A program made the position numbers and the translations under genes. The notes under the pieces are model-generated. The model had not been told where the DNA came from, did no database searches, and saw only the letters and a program-made list of their open reading frames with translations. This document shows, in pieces, positions 44,975 through 53,413 of a stretch of 64,000 bases of DNA (the stretch's first letter is position 1; each line of letters starts with the position of its first letter). The stretch is from Oceanicola sp. (GTDB taxonomy: Bacteria; Pseudomonadota; Alphaproteobacteria; Rhodobacterales; Rhodobacteraceae): the NCBI GenBank assembly GCA_017792405.1, contig CP051231.1, forward strand, positions 4,196,795-4,260,794. Reading direction: 5' to 3'.

Positions 44975-46258
44975 TTACATGCAGCCCGCTTCGATCCCGG
45001 CCTCGGCGGCAAAGGCGGCGCTGTCTTCTTCGACGAGCGGACCGATGACCTCCTGATCCGACTGGTAGTAATCGGTGATCAGGCTCCATGTGCCGGCGGC
45101 GGCATCCCACTGGGCCACGGCGCCATAGCCGTCACCGCCGTGGTTCTCGCAGCTCACTTTGAACTCCGGGCCAAAGCCCGGCAGGCCGAGGGCCTCCATC
45201 TTCGCTTCGGTGATCTCGAGGTTCTCCATGCCGTCACGCATCTGCGCCGGGGTGATAGCAGTCTCGCCGCTCATCTCCTGCGCGGTCTTGATCGCTTCGG
45301 CGGCCAGCATCGCGGCATACATGCCCCGGTTGTAGAGCGCGGTGCCAAGCTGGTCGCCAGCCCCCGCAGCCATGCCCTTGTCGACCACATGGGTCTGCAG
45401 GTCGGCATAAACCGGGTAATCCTTGCCGAGGTTGTGGAAGGTCAACGCCTTGTAGCCGTTGGCCCCGTCACCGGCGGGCAGCACGTCATTCTCCGAGCCG
45501 GACCACCAGATGCCGATGAACTTGTCCATCGGGAAGCGAATGTTCACCGCCTCCTGAATGGCAACCTGGTTCATCACGCCCCAGCCCCACATGATCACGT
45601 AGTCGGGCCGGTCGCGGCGGATCTGCAGCCACTGGCTCTTCTGCTCCTGACCGGGGTGATCCACCGGCAGCAGGCTCAGCTCATAGCCGTGCTTCTCCGC
45701 CAGCTTCTCCAGCGTCCGGATCGGCTCCTTGCCGTAGGCCGAGTTGTGATAGACCAGCGCCACCTTCTTGCCGGTCAGGTCGCCGCCTTCCTGCTCCGCG
45801 ATATGGGTGATCGCGTGGCTGGCGCCGTCCCAGTAGTTGGCCGGGTAATTGAACACCCACGGAAACACCGCGCCGTTCTTGGCCGAGGTCCGGCCATAGC
45901 CCATGGAGTGAATCGGGATGCCATCGGCGGTGGCCTTGGGGATCAGCTGATAGGTGATGCCGGTTGAGAGCGGCTGATAAACCAGAACGCCCTCGCCCTT
46001 GGTCGACTCGTAGCACTCCACACCCTTCTCGGTGTTGTAGCCGGTCTCGCATTCCACAAGGTTGATCTTCTCGCCGCCAACGCCGCCATCCCGCTCGTTG
46101 AGCAGGGTGAAGTAATCGGCATAGCCGTCAGCGAAAGGGATGCCGTTCGCCGCATAGGGGCCGGTGCGATAGCTGAGCGCCGACATGGTGATCTCTGCCA
46201 TCGCCGGAGCGGCGGCCATCACCGCGCCAAGCGCCAGTGTTGCCAGTGTCTTCTTCAT
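44975..46258 (-). CDS. ABC transporter periplasmic substrate-binding protein (LivK-like)
   Basis: 427 residues from the ATG at 46258. A signal peptide MKKTLATLALGAVMAAAPAM is followed by the Peripla_BP_6 fold: ITMSALSYRTGPYAANGIPF, NLVECETGYNTEKGVECYES, VALVYHNSAYGKEPIRTLEK and WGWGVMNQVAIQEAV. It captures the substrate for the LivHMGF-type system. The linked CoA ligases suggest a carboxylated substrate rather than simply leucine, but this is inference. Confidence 0.95.
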   Translation of the reverse strand: MKKTLATLALGAVMAAAPAMAEITMSALSYRTGPYAANGIPFADGYADYFTLLNERDGGVGGEKINLVECETGYNTEKGVECYESTKGEGVLVYQPLSTGITYQLIPKATADGIPIHSMGYGRTSAKNGAVFPWVFNYPANYWDGASHAITHIAEQEGGDLTGKKVALVYHNSAYGKEPIRTLEKLAEKHGYELSLLPVDHPGQEQKSQWLQIRRDRPDYVIMWGWGVMNQVAIQEAVNIRFPMDKFIGIWWSGSENDVLPAGDGANGYKALTFHNLGKDYPVYADLQTHVVDKGMAAGAGDQLGTALYNRGMYAAMLAAEAIKTAQEMSGETAITPAQMRDGMENLEITEAKMEALGLPGFGPEFKVSCENHGGDGYGAVAQWDAAAGTWSLITDYYQSDQEVIGPLVEEDSAAFAAEAGIEAGCM

Positions 46259-46376
46259 CGGGGTTCTCCTCCCTTGGTTGGTCCGATGTTGCGTTGCGCC
46301 GGGGTTCGGCCCCGGTCTCCTCCTCCTCGGCCCGTAGGTGGGCCAATCCGTCCCCCGCTTCCGCGGGTATCCTTGC

Positions 46377-46393
46377 GGTGGGAGCAACCCACC
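46377..46393 (-). other. Small hairpin between livM and the binding-protein gene
   Basis: GGTGGG-AGCAA-CCCACC is a perfect 6-bp stem in the leader of the binding-protein gene. It may set expression ratios by protecting or attenuating the transcript. No T-tract follows. Confidence 0.35.
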
Positions 46394-46403
46394 AATCCCC
46401 ACC

Positions 46404-47480
46404 CTAGTGCGGGAAGGGCCAGAGCCTCAGCTTCTCCTTCGCCACCCGCCACAGCTGCGCCAGCCCGTGCGGCTCAGCGATCAGGAAGATGATGATGAGC
46501 GCGCCCACGATCATGAACTCCAGATGCGCCGCCAGATCGGTCGGCCAGCCGAGCGTGCCCACCAGAATGTTCTTCAACAGCACTGGCAGCAGCACCAGAA
46601 AGGCCGCACCCGCGAACGAGCCGAAGATCGAGCCGAGGCCCCCGATGATCACCATGAAGAGCACGAGGAAGCTCTTGTTGATGCCAAAGACCTCTCCCAC
46701 CTCGACCGCGCCGAGATAAACGGCAAAGAACAGCGCCCCCGCGATCCCGATAAAGAACGACGAGACGGCAAAGGCACTCAGCTTGGCGGTCAGCGGGTTC
46801 ACCCCGATGATCTCCGCGGCAATGTCCATGTCCCGGATCGCCATCCACTTCCGCCCCACGGTGCCCCGCGTCAGGTTGCGGGCGAGCCATGCGAGGATCA
46901 CCACGAAGACAAGGCAGAATAGGTACGAGGCCCAGGCCTCCGTATTCGCCCCCGTCACCTCGATCCCGAAAACGGTGCGCTCAGGCGCGCTGATCTGGCC
47001 TGAGGCCGAGTTGTTGTAGAACCACGGCACCCGGTTAAAGAGCCAGACCAGAAAGAACTGCGCCGCCAGCGTCGCCACTGCAAGGTAGAACCCCTTGATC
47101 CGCAGGCTCGGCAGCCCGAAGAGAATGCCCACACCCGCCGTCACGCCGCCCGCAAGGATGACATGGAAGAAGATGTTGATGTCCGGAAAAGCGGTCATCA
47201 GCTTGTAGCAGGCATAGGCCCCCACCGCCATGAAGCCCCCGGTGCCAAGGCTCACCTGCCCGCAGTAGCCGGTCAGGATGTTCAGCCCGATGGCGGCAAT
47301 GGCGTAAATCAGGAACGGCAGGAAAACCGCGCTCACCCAGTAGTCGTTGATGATGAACGGCACGATCCCGAAGGCGATCACCAGAACCGCGTAGTACCGC
47401 CACCGGTCGAACCTGATCGGAAAGGTCTGGTTGTCGTCGGCATAACTCGTCTTGAAGTCGCCTGCCTCGCGGTAGAGCAT
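46404..47480 (-). CDS. Branched-chain-type ABC permease, LivM-like
   Basis: 358 residues from the ATG at 47480 (GGAGGAA about 10 bp upstream). About ten membrane helices; family motifs include IAAIGLNILTGYCGQVSLGT and GGFMAVGAYACYKL, then GRKWMAIRDMDIAAEIIGVN (the ATPase-coupling EAA-like loop) and GGLGSIFGSFAGAAF. It forms the channel with the LivH-like protein. It is separated from livH by about 0.9 kb containing two opposite-strand ORFs, unusual for this tight operon. Confidence 0.95.
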   Translation of the reverse strand: MLYREAGDFKTSYADDNQTFPIRFDRWRYYAVLVIAFGIVPFIINDYWVSAVFLPFLIYAIAAIGLNILTGYCGQVSLGTGGFMAVGAYACYKLMTAFPDINIFFHVILAGGVTAGVGILFGLPSLRIKGFYLAVATLAAQFFLVWLFNRVPWFYNNSASGQISAPERTVFGIEVTGANTEAWASYLFCLVFVVILAWLARNLTRGTVGRKWMAIRDMDIAAEIIGVNPLTAKLSAFAVSSFFIGIAGALFFAVYLGAVEVGEVFGINKSFLVLFMVIIGGLGSIFGSFAGAAFLVLLPVLLKNILVGTLGWPTDLAAHLEFMIVGALIIIFLIAEPHGLAQLWRVAKEKLRLWPFPH

Positions 47481-47570
47481 CAGCCATTTCCTCCATTTCG
47501 GGACATTCCCGCCATCGGGGCGCCCAAGTTGTTTGTCTCCATTGCGGCAACAACCGCAAAAGGCCCCGCC

Positions 47571-47897
47571 ATGACCGAAAGCGCATCGACCACCCGGCAG
47601 CCCACCGCCGAGGACAACGCCGCCATCGAGGCCGCCGCCGCCGCGTTCCGGCTGCGCTCCGAGCTGGAGGGCCGCGAGCGTCGGGCGATGCGCCGTGAGG
47701 GCTTGCTGTGGGGGCTTTTCGAGGCCGTGGCGACCGGGCTGGCGAATGGCTTCGCCGCCATGCTGCCCTGGCTCTTCGGCGGTGCGGTCGTCGTGGTCGG
47801 CGCGGCGTCGGTCTTCGGCATCTCGCTCAAAGCGGCCGCCATTCTGATGGTCGCGCTGGTCATCGGCCTCGCGGTTCTGGCCGTCGCCAGCAACTGA
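47571..47897 (+). CDS. Small predicted membrane protein inserted between livM and livH
   Basis: 108 residues. A basic, alanine-rich N-terminal helix (NAAIEAAAAAFRLRSELEGR) is followed by two hydrophobic segments: FAAMLPWLFGGAVVVVGAAS and LKAAAILMVALVIGLAVLAV. No family recognised. It lies on the strand opposite the ABC operon with no clear ribosome site. Its composition is protein-like and unlike the arginine-rich shadow frames, so I think it is real. Confidence 0.6.
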   Translation: MTESASTTRQPTAEDNAAIEAAAAAFRLRSELEGRERRAMRREGLLWGLFEAVATGLANGFAAMLPWLFGGAVVVVGAASVFGISLKAAAILMVALVIGLAVLAVASN

Positions 47898-47927
47898 GGC
47901 CGTGCACCGCGCGCTGCGCCCGCTCCG

Positions 47928-47948
47928 ACATTTTCTTGCTTTCGAGAC
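47928..47948 (+). repeat. Dispersed intergenic motif, copy 3
   Basis: Begins CATTTTCTTGCT, identical for 12 bases to the copies at 4375 and 30305, then diverges (TTCGAGACA). It lies just after the small membrane-protein ORF. Confidence 0.5.
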
Positions 47949-48038
47949 AATGCCGCCAACCGGCTGCCGCAATCTTTGTTCAAATTGCCTGCATCACCCG
48001 GCCACCCGGCCGCCCCGCAGTTTGTCCAGAGAGCCCGA

Positions 48039-48296
48039 ATGCCGGACGCGAAGAACCGCTTTGTCACCTTGCCGCCGCAGGCCCAGATCCAGCCATTGGA
48101 CGAGCTGCCGGCGGAAGAGCAGGGCCGTGCGCCGCGCGAGGGCAGGCTGGGACGTTGCATCGATTGCCTGCTCGGCACCTGCTCGGACATCGTCCGCGGG
48201 CTGATGCCGTACCTCATCGTTTCGGCGGTGCTGATCGTGGCCATTGCGGTCTTCTTCGGCGTCTCCACGCAGGCCGCCATCATCAGTGCTATGTAG
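48039..48296 (+). CDS. Small predicted membrane protein
   Basis: 85 residues: a hydrophilic N-terminus with two cysteines (RCIDCLLGTCSD has three) and one C-terminal membrane helix, PYLIVSAVLIVAIAVFFGVS. It is on the strand opposite the ABC operon. It may be a tail-anchored protein. No family recognised and no clear ribosome site; the assignment is tentative. Confidence 0.5.
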   Translation: MPDAKNRFVTLPPQAQIQPLDELPAEEQGRAPREGRLGRCIDCLLGTCSDIVRGLMPYLIVSAVLIVAIAVFFGVSTQAAIISAM

Positions 48297-48355
48297 CCAA
48301 AGGCCCAGAACCCGCCCCATGCGATCACGTTCAGCACGGCAATCAACTTGGTCAT
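48284..48355 (-). pseudogene. Remnant of a small membrane-protein ORF directly after livH
   Basis: An ATG 4 bp past the livH stop starts MTKLIAVLNVIAWGGFWAFG, then YIAL, which resembles the small hydrophobic proteins I recall behind livH in this bacterial group. After about 24 codons the frame runs into the antisense of the opposite-strand ORF and loses protein character. I infer truncation by the insertion of the two plus-strand ORFs, but a genuine short peptide is possible. Confidence 0.4.
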
Positions 48356-48359
48356 CCGG

Positions 48360-49346
48360 CTACACCCTCTCGATGATCTTCTCGCCAAACAGCCCCTGCG
48401 GCCGGAAGACGAGGAAGACGAGAGCGAGCACATAGGCAAACCAGTTCTCCGTCGCCCCGCCCACCAGCGGCCCGATCAGGAACTCGAAAAGCTTCTCGCC
48501 CACCCCGATGATGAGCCCGCCCACGATGGCGCCGGGGATCGAGGTGAAGCCGCCCAGCATCAGCACCGGCAGCGCCTTCAGCGCAATGAGCGAGAGCGAA
48601 AACTGCACGCCCGACTTTGTGCCCCACATGATGCCCGCCACCAGCGCAACGAAGCCCGCGATGGCCCAGACCAGCACCCAGATGAACCGCAGGCTGATGC
48701 CCACGCTCAGCGCCGCCTGGTGATCATCAGCCACCGCCCGCAGCGCCCGGCCCTGCTTGGTATATTGCGAAAACAGCACCAGCCCGGTCACAAGCAACGC
48801 CGCGATCACCGTCGCCACGATGTCGAGGTTGTCGATGAAGAACCCGTAGCCGAACCAGTTGAACGTGGTCTCGTCGATGCCGAGGTTGATCCCCTGCGGC
48901 AGCCCCACGTCGAGCTTCTTGATGTCGGAGCCCCACATCATGTCGCCCAGCCCTTCGAGAAAATAGGCCAGCCCGATGGTCGCCATGAACAGGATTATCG
49001 GCTCCTGATTCACCAGATGCTTCAGGATCAGCTGGTTCACCGCCCATGCGAAGGCCACCATCACCAGCACCGTCCCGATGATCGCGACGAAGGCGGGCAG
49101 ATGCCATCCGAAGTGGTGCACATCGGTCCCGAAGATCGCATTGATCAGGTGGCTGAACGGCACCTGACCGTCCTGCAGGCCCACCAGCGTCATCGCCGCG
49201 AACAGCGCCATGACCCCCTGCGCGTAGTTGAAGATGCCGCTCGCCTTGAAGATCAGCACGAACCCCAAGGCGACGAGCGCATACATGACCCCGGCCATCA
49301 GCCCGTTCAGGGTGACTTCCATCGCAAACAGCAGCTGGTCAGGCAT
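48360..49346 (-). CDS. Branched-chain-type ABC permease, LivH-like
   Basis: 328 residues with about eight membrane helices. Motifs: LNGLMAGVMYALVALGFVLI, IFNYAQGVMALFAAMTLVG, ALRAVADDHQAALSVGISL (ATPase-coupling loop) and IPGAIVGGLIIGVGEKLFEF. It pairs with the LivM-like permease. AGGAGAG precedes the ATG. In this locus livG lies upstream beyond two secreted-protein genes. Confidence 0.95.
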   Translation of the reverse strand: MPDQLLFAMEVTLNGLMAGVMYALVALGFVLIFKASGIFNYAQGVMALFAAMTLVGLQDGQVPFSHLINAIFGTDVHHFGWHLPAFVAIIGTVLVMVAFAWAVNQLILKHLVNQEPIILFMATIGLAYFLEGLGDMMWGSDIKKLDVGLPQGINLGIDETTFNWFGYGFFIDNLDIVATVIAALLVTGLVLFSQYTKQGRALRAVADDHQAALSVGISLRFIWVLVWAIAGFVALVAGIMWGTKSGVQFSLSLIALKALPVLMLGGFTSIPGAIVGGLIIGVGEKLFEFLIGPLVGGATENWFAYVLALVFLVFRPQGLFGEKIIERV

Positions 49347-49358
49347 TTCCGGTCTCTC

Positions 49359-49871
49359 CTAGCATCTGTTCTGGTCCGAAGCCCGGTCGCTCACGTGGAG
49401 ACGCACGGCTTCGACCCGTTCGTTGTGGCTGAAGCTGACGTAAAGCGCCTTGCCGAGCAGCGGGCACTTGCGCAGGCGCGGGGCCACCGGGCTGCCGCCG
49501 TAGAGCTCGAAGCCCTCCGATGTCAGCGCATTCACCGGCCCCAGCCCCAGCTTCTCCCAGCGCATCGCCTCCGAGCCGCTGGCGGCGGGCAGGTGGAGGT
49601 AGCAGTTGAAGGCCTCCTCCGGCGTCTCGCCGCCCCACTCATCCATTCCGGCGCGGATCTCTCCGATCCCGGCCGGGGCTGCAAAGCTCACCGACCACTG
49701 CGGCGCGGCCAGCTTGTTTGGCTCCAGCAGCTCCAGCCCCGTCTGTTCCAGTGGCTCCGGGCTCTCGGCCTTGACCACATCGATGCACAGCGCCAGCGCC
49801 TCCCCTATCGCGGCGGGGTTGGCCCCCGCCGGCGCGGTCATCACCGCGAAGAGGAACGCCAGAGCCTTCAT
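49359..49871 (-). CDS. Secreted protein of unknown function within the ABC operon (second of a pair)
   Basis: 170 residues with a signal peptide (MKALAFLFAVMTAPAGA) and a mature domain of about 150 residues with four cysteines. Its ATG overlaps the stop of the preceding gene (ATGA), and it ends 12 bp before livH. I do not recognise the family. Being inside an uptake operon and periplasmic, it could assist substrate capture, but it may also be an unrelated insertion. Confidence 0.7.
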   Translation of the reverse strand: MKALAFLFAVMTAPAGANPAAIGEALALCIDVVKAESPEPLEQTGLELLEPNKLAAPQWSVSFAAPAGIGEIRAGMDEWGGETPEEAFNCYLHLPAASGSEAMRWEKLGLGPVNALTSEGFELYGGSPVAPRLRKCPLLGKALYVSFSHNERVEAVRLHVSDRASDQNRC

Positions 49872-50440
49872 CCCTCGCAGGCCCCACTCACATCGCCGCC
49901 TGAAAACACCGCCGTCCCCATGCTGAGCTCGTCACTGAGCGGCCCGTTCAGGATGAGCGCCACCGCGTTCGGGCCAACGCAGATGGTGGCGGCGATGTAG
50001 AGGTTATCGCCAAAGGTCGAGCGATACTTGTCCACGGTGTTCACGCTGCGCAAAAAGTCCTCGGTGGTGCGGCTGAGCACGCTGGCCTGCTTGTCGCCCA
50101 GCTCGCACACCCAATCCTCCCGGCTGTCCCGCCGCATCTGAAAGTGCGGCACCTTCGGCTCGCTGAGGATCGCCCCGGTCTCGTTTGCCTGCGCCCCGGT
50201 AGGAAGGCTCGGGCCGGTCGGGTCGCCGGTGGCGATGGCATGGGTGCAATAGGTGAGGTAGGCCTCCAGCACGTCCGGTGCCACGGCGCGCGCCGGAGCA
50301 GCGTGCAGAGCGGTTAACGCAAGTGTAAATCCGGTGAGTATGGCGCGCGTATGCATGGAATGTGCATCAGTTGTGCATCGGTTGTGCATATATCGTTTTC
50401 GCACACGAGCGGCGGTTAATCGGGCGATCTCTCTAATCAT
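49868..50440 (-). CDS. Secreted protein of unknown function within the ABC operon (first of a pair)
   Basis: 190 residues if started at the ATG at 50440, which overlaps the end of livG and has GGGAG 6 bp upstream. The nearest ATG to the signal peptide is at 50356 (MHTRAILTGFTLALTALHAA), but it lacks a ribosome site, as does 50389. The mature part has three cysteines and no known motif. The extended leader encoded by 50440-50357 lies over four 11-bp-phased repeats, so this start region may be regulated. It is coupled to the next secreted protein by ATGA. Confidence 0.6.
   Translation of the reverse strand: MIREIARLTAARVRKRYMHNRCTTDAHSMHTRAILTGFTLALTALHAAPARAVAPDVLEAYLTYCTHAIATGDPTGPSLPTGAQANETGAILSEPKVPHFQMRRDSREDWVCELGDKQASVLSRTTEDFLRSVNTVDKYRSTFGDNLYIAATICVGPNAVALILNGPLSDELSMGTAVFSGGDVSGACEG
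50350..50389. repeat. Four direct repeats of T(A/G)TGCAT at exact 11-bp spacing
   Basis: Copies start at 50350 (TATGCAT), 50361, 50372 and 50383 (all TGTGCAT). The central two extend to TTGTGCATC. The 11-bp period means all copies face one side of the helix. They overlap the 5' end of the secreted-protein gene. On the minus strand each copy contains an ATG, in successively shifted frames. Confidence 0.75.
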
Positions 50441-51251
50441 GTGCAACTCCCAGGTAAGCGTCGATGACGTCCTGATTGTTGCGCACTTCGTCTGGCGTGC
50501 CATCCCCGATCTTCTTGCCGTAATCCATCACGACCACCCGGTCGCTGAGATCCATGACAACGCCCATATCGTGTTCGATAAGCGCAATTGTCGTGCCATA
50601 TTCGTCGTTTACGTCGAGGATGAAGCGGCTCATGTCCTCCTTCTCCTCCACGTTCATCCCCGCCATCGGCTCGTCGAGCAGCAGCAGCTTGGGCTCCGCC
50701 GCGAGCGCGCGGCCCAGCTCGACGCGCTTTTTCAGGCCATAGGGCAGGCGGCCCACCGGGGTCTTGCGGATGTTCTGGATTTCGAGGAAGTCGATAATCT
50801 TTTCAACGGCTTCCCTGTTCTCCGTCTCTTCCTTCTGAGCCTTGCCCCACCACAGCGCCTGGCTCATCAGCCCGGCCTTCATGAAGCCAAGTCGCCCGGT
50901 CATGATGTTGTCGAGCACTGACATGCCTTCGAAGAGGGCAATGTTCTGAAATGTCCGGGCAATTCCCTGCCGCGCCACCTCGTAGGGCTTCATCGGTGGC
51001 CGCTTCGCGCCATGAAACCACACCTCGCCTTCCTGCGGGTTGTAGAACCCGCTGATGACGTTGAGCATGCTGGATTTTCCGGCCCCGTTCGGCCCGATGA
51101 TCGCCCGGATCTCACCCTCGCGGATATCGAACGAGATGTCCTTGATCGCCACCACCCCGCCAAACCGCAGGGTGATGTTCCTCATCTCCATCATCACCCC
51201 ACCAATCGTGCGACCGTCTGCGGTGGTGTAGCTGTCCTGCCCGTCAAGCAT
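50433..51251 (-). CDS. ABC transporter ATP-binding protein, LivG type
   Basis: 272 residues. Walker A GPNGAGKSSMLNVISGFYNP, the signature-like LPYGLKKRVELGRALAAEPK, Walker B LLLLDEPMAGMNVEE, and H-loop ALIEHDMGVVMDL. The N-terminus MLDGQDSYTTADGRTIGGVM is an extension before MEMRNITLRFGG. It energises uptake together with LivF. The ribosome site is weak. Confidence 0.95.
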   Translation of the reverse strand: MLDGQDSYTTADGRTIGGVMMEMRNITLRFGGVVAIKDISFDIREGEIRAIIGPNGAGKSSMLNVISGFYNPQEGEVWFHGAKRPPMKPYEVARQGIARTFQNIALFEGMSVLDNIMTGRLGFMKAGLMSQALWWGKAQKEETENREAVEKIIDFLEIQNIRKTPVGRLPYGLKKRVELGRALAAEPKLLLLDEPMAGMNVEEKEDMSRFILDVNDEYGTTIALIEHDMGVVMDLSDRVVVMDYGKKIGDGTPDEVRNNQDVIDAYLGVAHD

Positions 51252-51281
51252 GGCCCAAGCCCCCGTTCTGATGGAGAAAAA

Positions 51282-53252
51282 TCATTCCGCCGCCACTTTC
51301 TGCGCGGTCTCGACAACCTTCGCATCCCGCAGCTGCAGCGTGGCCTTGATCGCACCCTTGCGGCCGTCTTCGTAGGTCACCTCGGTCTCGGTATAAACGC
51401 TCTCGGCCCCGCCATAGAGCGCATCCACGAGGTCGGCATATTTCTCGCCGATCACCCCGCGCCGCACCTTCTGGGTGCGCGTCAGCTCGCCATCGTCGGC
51501 GTCCAGCTCTTTGTGCAGCACCAGAAACCGGTGAATCTGGCAGCCGGCGAGCATCTCGTCTTCGGCAACCGAGGCGTTAACCTCTTCTACATGGCTCTGG
51601 ATCATATTGAGCACCTGAGGATGCCCGGCCAGCTCCTGATAGCTCGCATAGGCGATGTTGTTGCGCTCTGCCCAGTTGCCCACGGCGCCAAGGTCGATGT
51701 TGATCATGGCGCAGCAGCGGTCCCGGCCCGCGCCGATAACGACGGCTTCAAGAATGTTGGGGAAGAACTTGAGCTTGTTCTCCACGTATTTGGGCGCAAA
51801 CATCCGGCCGTCGGCCAATTTGCCCACATCCTTGGCGCGGTCGATGATGCGCAGGTGCCCTGTGTCTTCCTCGATGAAGCCCGCATCGCCGGTGGCAACC
51901 CAGCCCTCGGCGTCCTTGGTCGAGGCCGTGCTCTCGGCGTTCTTGTAGTATTCGACGAAAACACCGGGAGACCGATAGTAGACCTCGCCATTGTCACCGA
52001 TTTTCAGCTCCACCCCCGGTGAGGCAACGCCCACCGTATCAGCCCGCACGCCATCGTCGGGCTGCTGGGTGATGAACACGCTGGCCTCGGTCTGACCGTA
52101 GAGCTGCTTCAGGTTGATCCCCAAAGAGCGATAGAAATCAAAGATTTCCGGTCCGATCGCCTCGCCTGCGGTGTAGCCCACCCGCACCCGGCTGAACCCG
52201 AGCGTGTTCTTCAGCGGCCCGTAGATGAACATCTCCCCGAGCCGGTATTTCAACTTGTCTCCCGCGCTCACCGGCTTGCCGTCCAGCAGGGCAGGGCCGA
52301 CCTTTCGGGCATGAGCCATGTAGCGGTCGAACAGCCATTTCTTGAAGCGCCCGGCATCCTCCATGCGGATCATCACATTGGTCAACTGGGTCTCGAACAC
52401 CCGGGGCGGAGCAAAGTAATACGTCGGCCCGATCTCGCGCAGATCGGTCATCATCGTGTCCTGGCTCTCGGGGCAGTTTACGCAGAACCCGCACCACATC
52501 GCCTGCCCCACGGAAAAGATGAAATCCCCCACCCATGCCAGCGGCAGATAGGCGAGAATCTCTTCCTTTTCAGTCAGATGGTCGAAGCTGGCGGAGTTCT
52601 TTGATGTCTCGATGATGTTGCGGTTCGAGAGCACAACGCCCTTGGGTTTGCCGGTCGTGCCGGAGGTGTAGAGCATCACGCAGGTGTCGTCGTAGCCCCG
52701 CGCCGCTTCGCGCTCACGCATAACCGGCTCCAGCCGATGGTGCCCCGCACGCCCCTCCGCCTGCACATCGGCATAGGCGTTCATATGAGTGTGGTCGTAT
52801 TTCCGCAGGCCGCGCTTGTCGACGTAGATGATCTGGTCGATCCCGGCGACTTTCTCCTGAACCTCGATCACCTTGTCGACCTGCTCCTGGTCGCCGCAGA
52901 TCACAAACCGCGCGCCGCAGTGCTCGAGCACGTAGGCCATCTCTTCGGCGCTGGCGTCCTGATAGAGCGCCACCGGCACGGCCCCGCATTTCTGCGCCGC
53001 CACGAAAGACCAGTAGAGGGCAGGGCGGTTGCGCCCGATGATCGCAAGGTGGTCCCCCGGTTCGAGGCCCAAGGCGATGAGCCCCATCGCCAGTGCGTCG
53101 ATCTCCTCCGAGGTCTCCGCCCAGGTCCAGCTTTGCCAGATCCCGAATTCCTTTTCACGAAAGGCCGGACGGCCTCCGAACTGGCGCACGTTCCGCGCAA
53201 GCAGCGCTGGAATAGTCTTGAGATCGCCCTCAGGCGTTGCCGTCACCGTCAA
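51282..53252 (-). CDS. AMP-dependent acyl-CoA synthetase/ligase (long-chain type)
   Basis: 656 residues. The P-loop is VMLYTSGTTGKPKGVVLSNR, with later GYTAGEAIGPEIFDFYRSLG, QLYGQTEASVFITQQPD and the hinge GDAGFIEEDTGHLRIIDRAK. It adenylates a fatty or related acid and forms the CoA thioester. The probable start is TTG at 53252, 5 bp after GGAGGAGA; GTG at 53246 is an alternative. It is the first gene of the ABC operon. A perfect palindrome of the TetR-operator type lies about 105 bp upstream. Confidence 0.93.
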   Translation of the reverse strand: MTVTATPEGDLKTIPALLARNVRQFGGRPAFREKEFGIWQSWTWAETSEEIDALAMGLIALGLEPGDHLAIIGRNRPALYWSFVAAQKCGAVPVALYQDASAEEMAYVLEHCGARFVICGDQEQVDKVIEVQEKVAGIDQIIYVDKRGLRKYDHTHMNAYADVQAEGRAGHHRLEPVMREREAARGYDDTCVMLYTSGTTGKPKGVVLSNRNIIETSKNSASFDHLTEKEEILAYLPLAWVGDFIFSVGQAMWCGFCVNCPESQDTMMTDLREIGPTYYFAPPRVFETQLTNVMIRMEDAGRFKKWLFDRYMAHARKVGPALLDGKPVSAGDKLKYRLGEMFIYGPLKNTLGFSRVRVGYTAGEAIGPEIFDFYRSLGINLKQLYGQTEASVFITQQPDDGVRADTVGVASPGVELKIGDNGEVYYRSPGVFVEYYKNAESTASTKDAEGWVATGDAGFIEEDTGHLRIIDRAKDVGKLADGRMFAPKYVENKLKFFPNILEAVVIGAGRDRCCAMINIDLGAVGNWAERNNIAYASYQELAGHPQVLNMIQSHVEEVNASVAEDEMLAGCQIHRFLVLHKELDADDGELTRTQKVRRGVIGEKYADLVDALYGGAESVYTETEVTYEDGRKGAIKATLQLRDAKVVETAQKVAAE

Positions 53253-53355
53253 TGTCTCCTCCCAGAAGGTGCCTCTCCCCAGGCACCAGGCCGTTGGCCC
53301 GACGTTGATTGGCAGTTACTATGGGCAAGGCATGGGCCATGCGTCAAATTATTTT

Positions 53356-53371
53356 TTGAACGAGTGTTCAA
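53356..53371. promoter_or_regulatory. TetR-type palindromic operator candidate
   Basis: TTGAAC-GAGT-GTTCAA is a perfect palindrome between the divergent ligase gene and the 51-residue ORF. It resembles operators of TetR regulators of fatty-acid or CoA-ligase genes (TGAACG-type). No TetR gene is in the window, so the regulator would act in trans. Confidence 0.6.
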
Positions 53372-53413
53372 TAGCTGCGAAACACCGTTCCGAAGAAGAG
53401 AGGGGGTCAGCGG

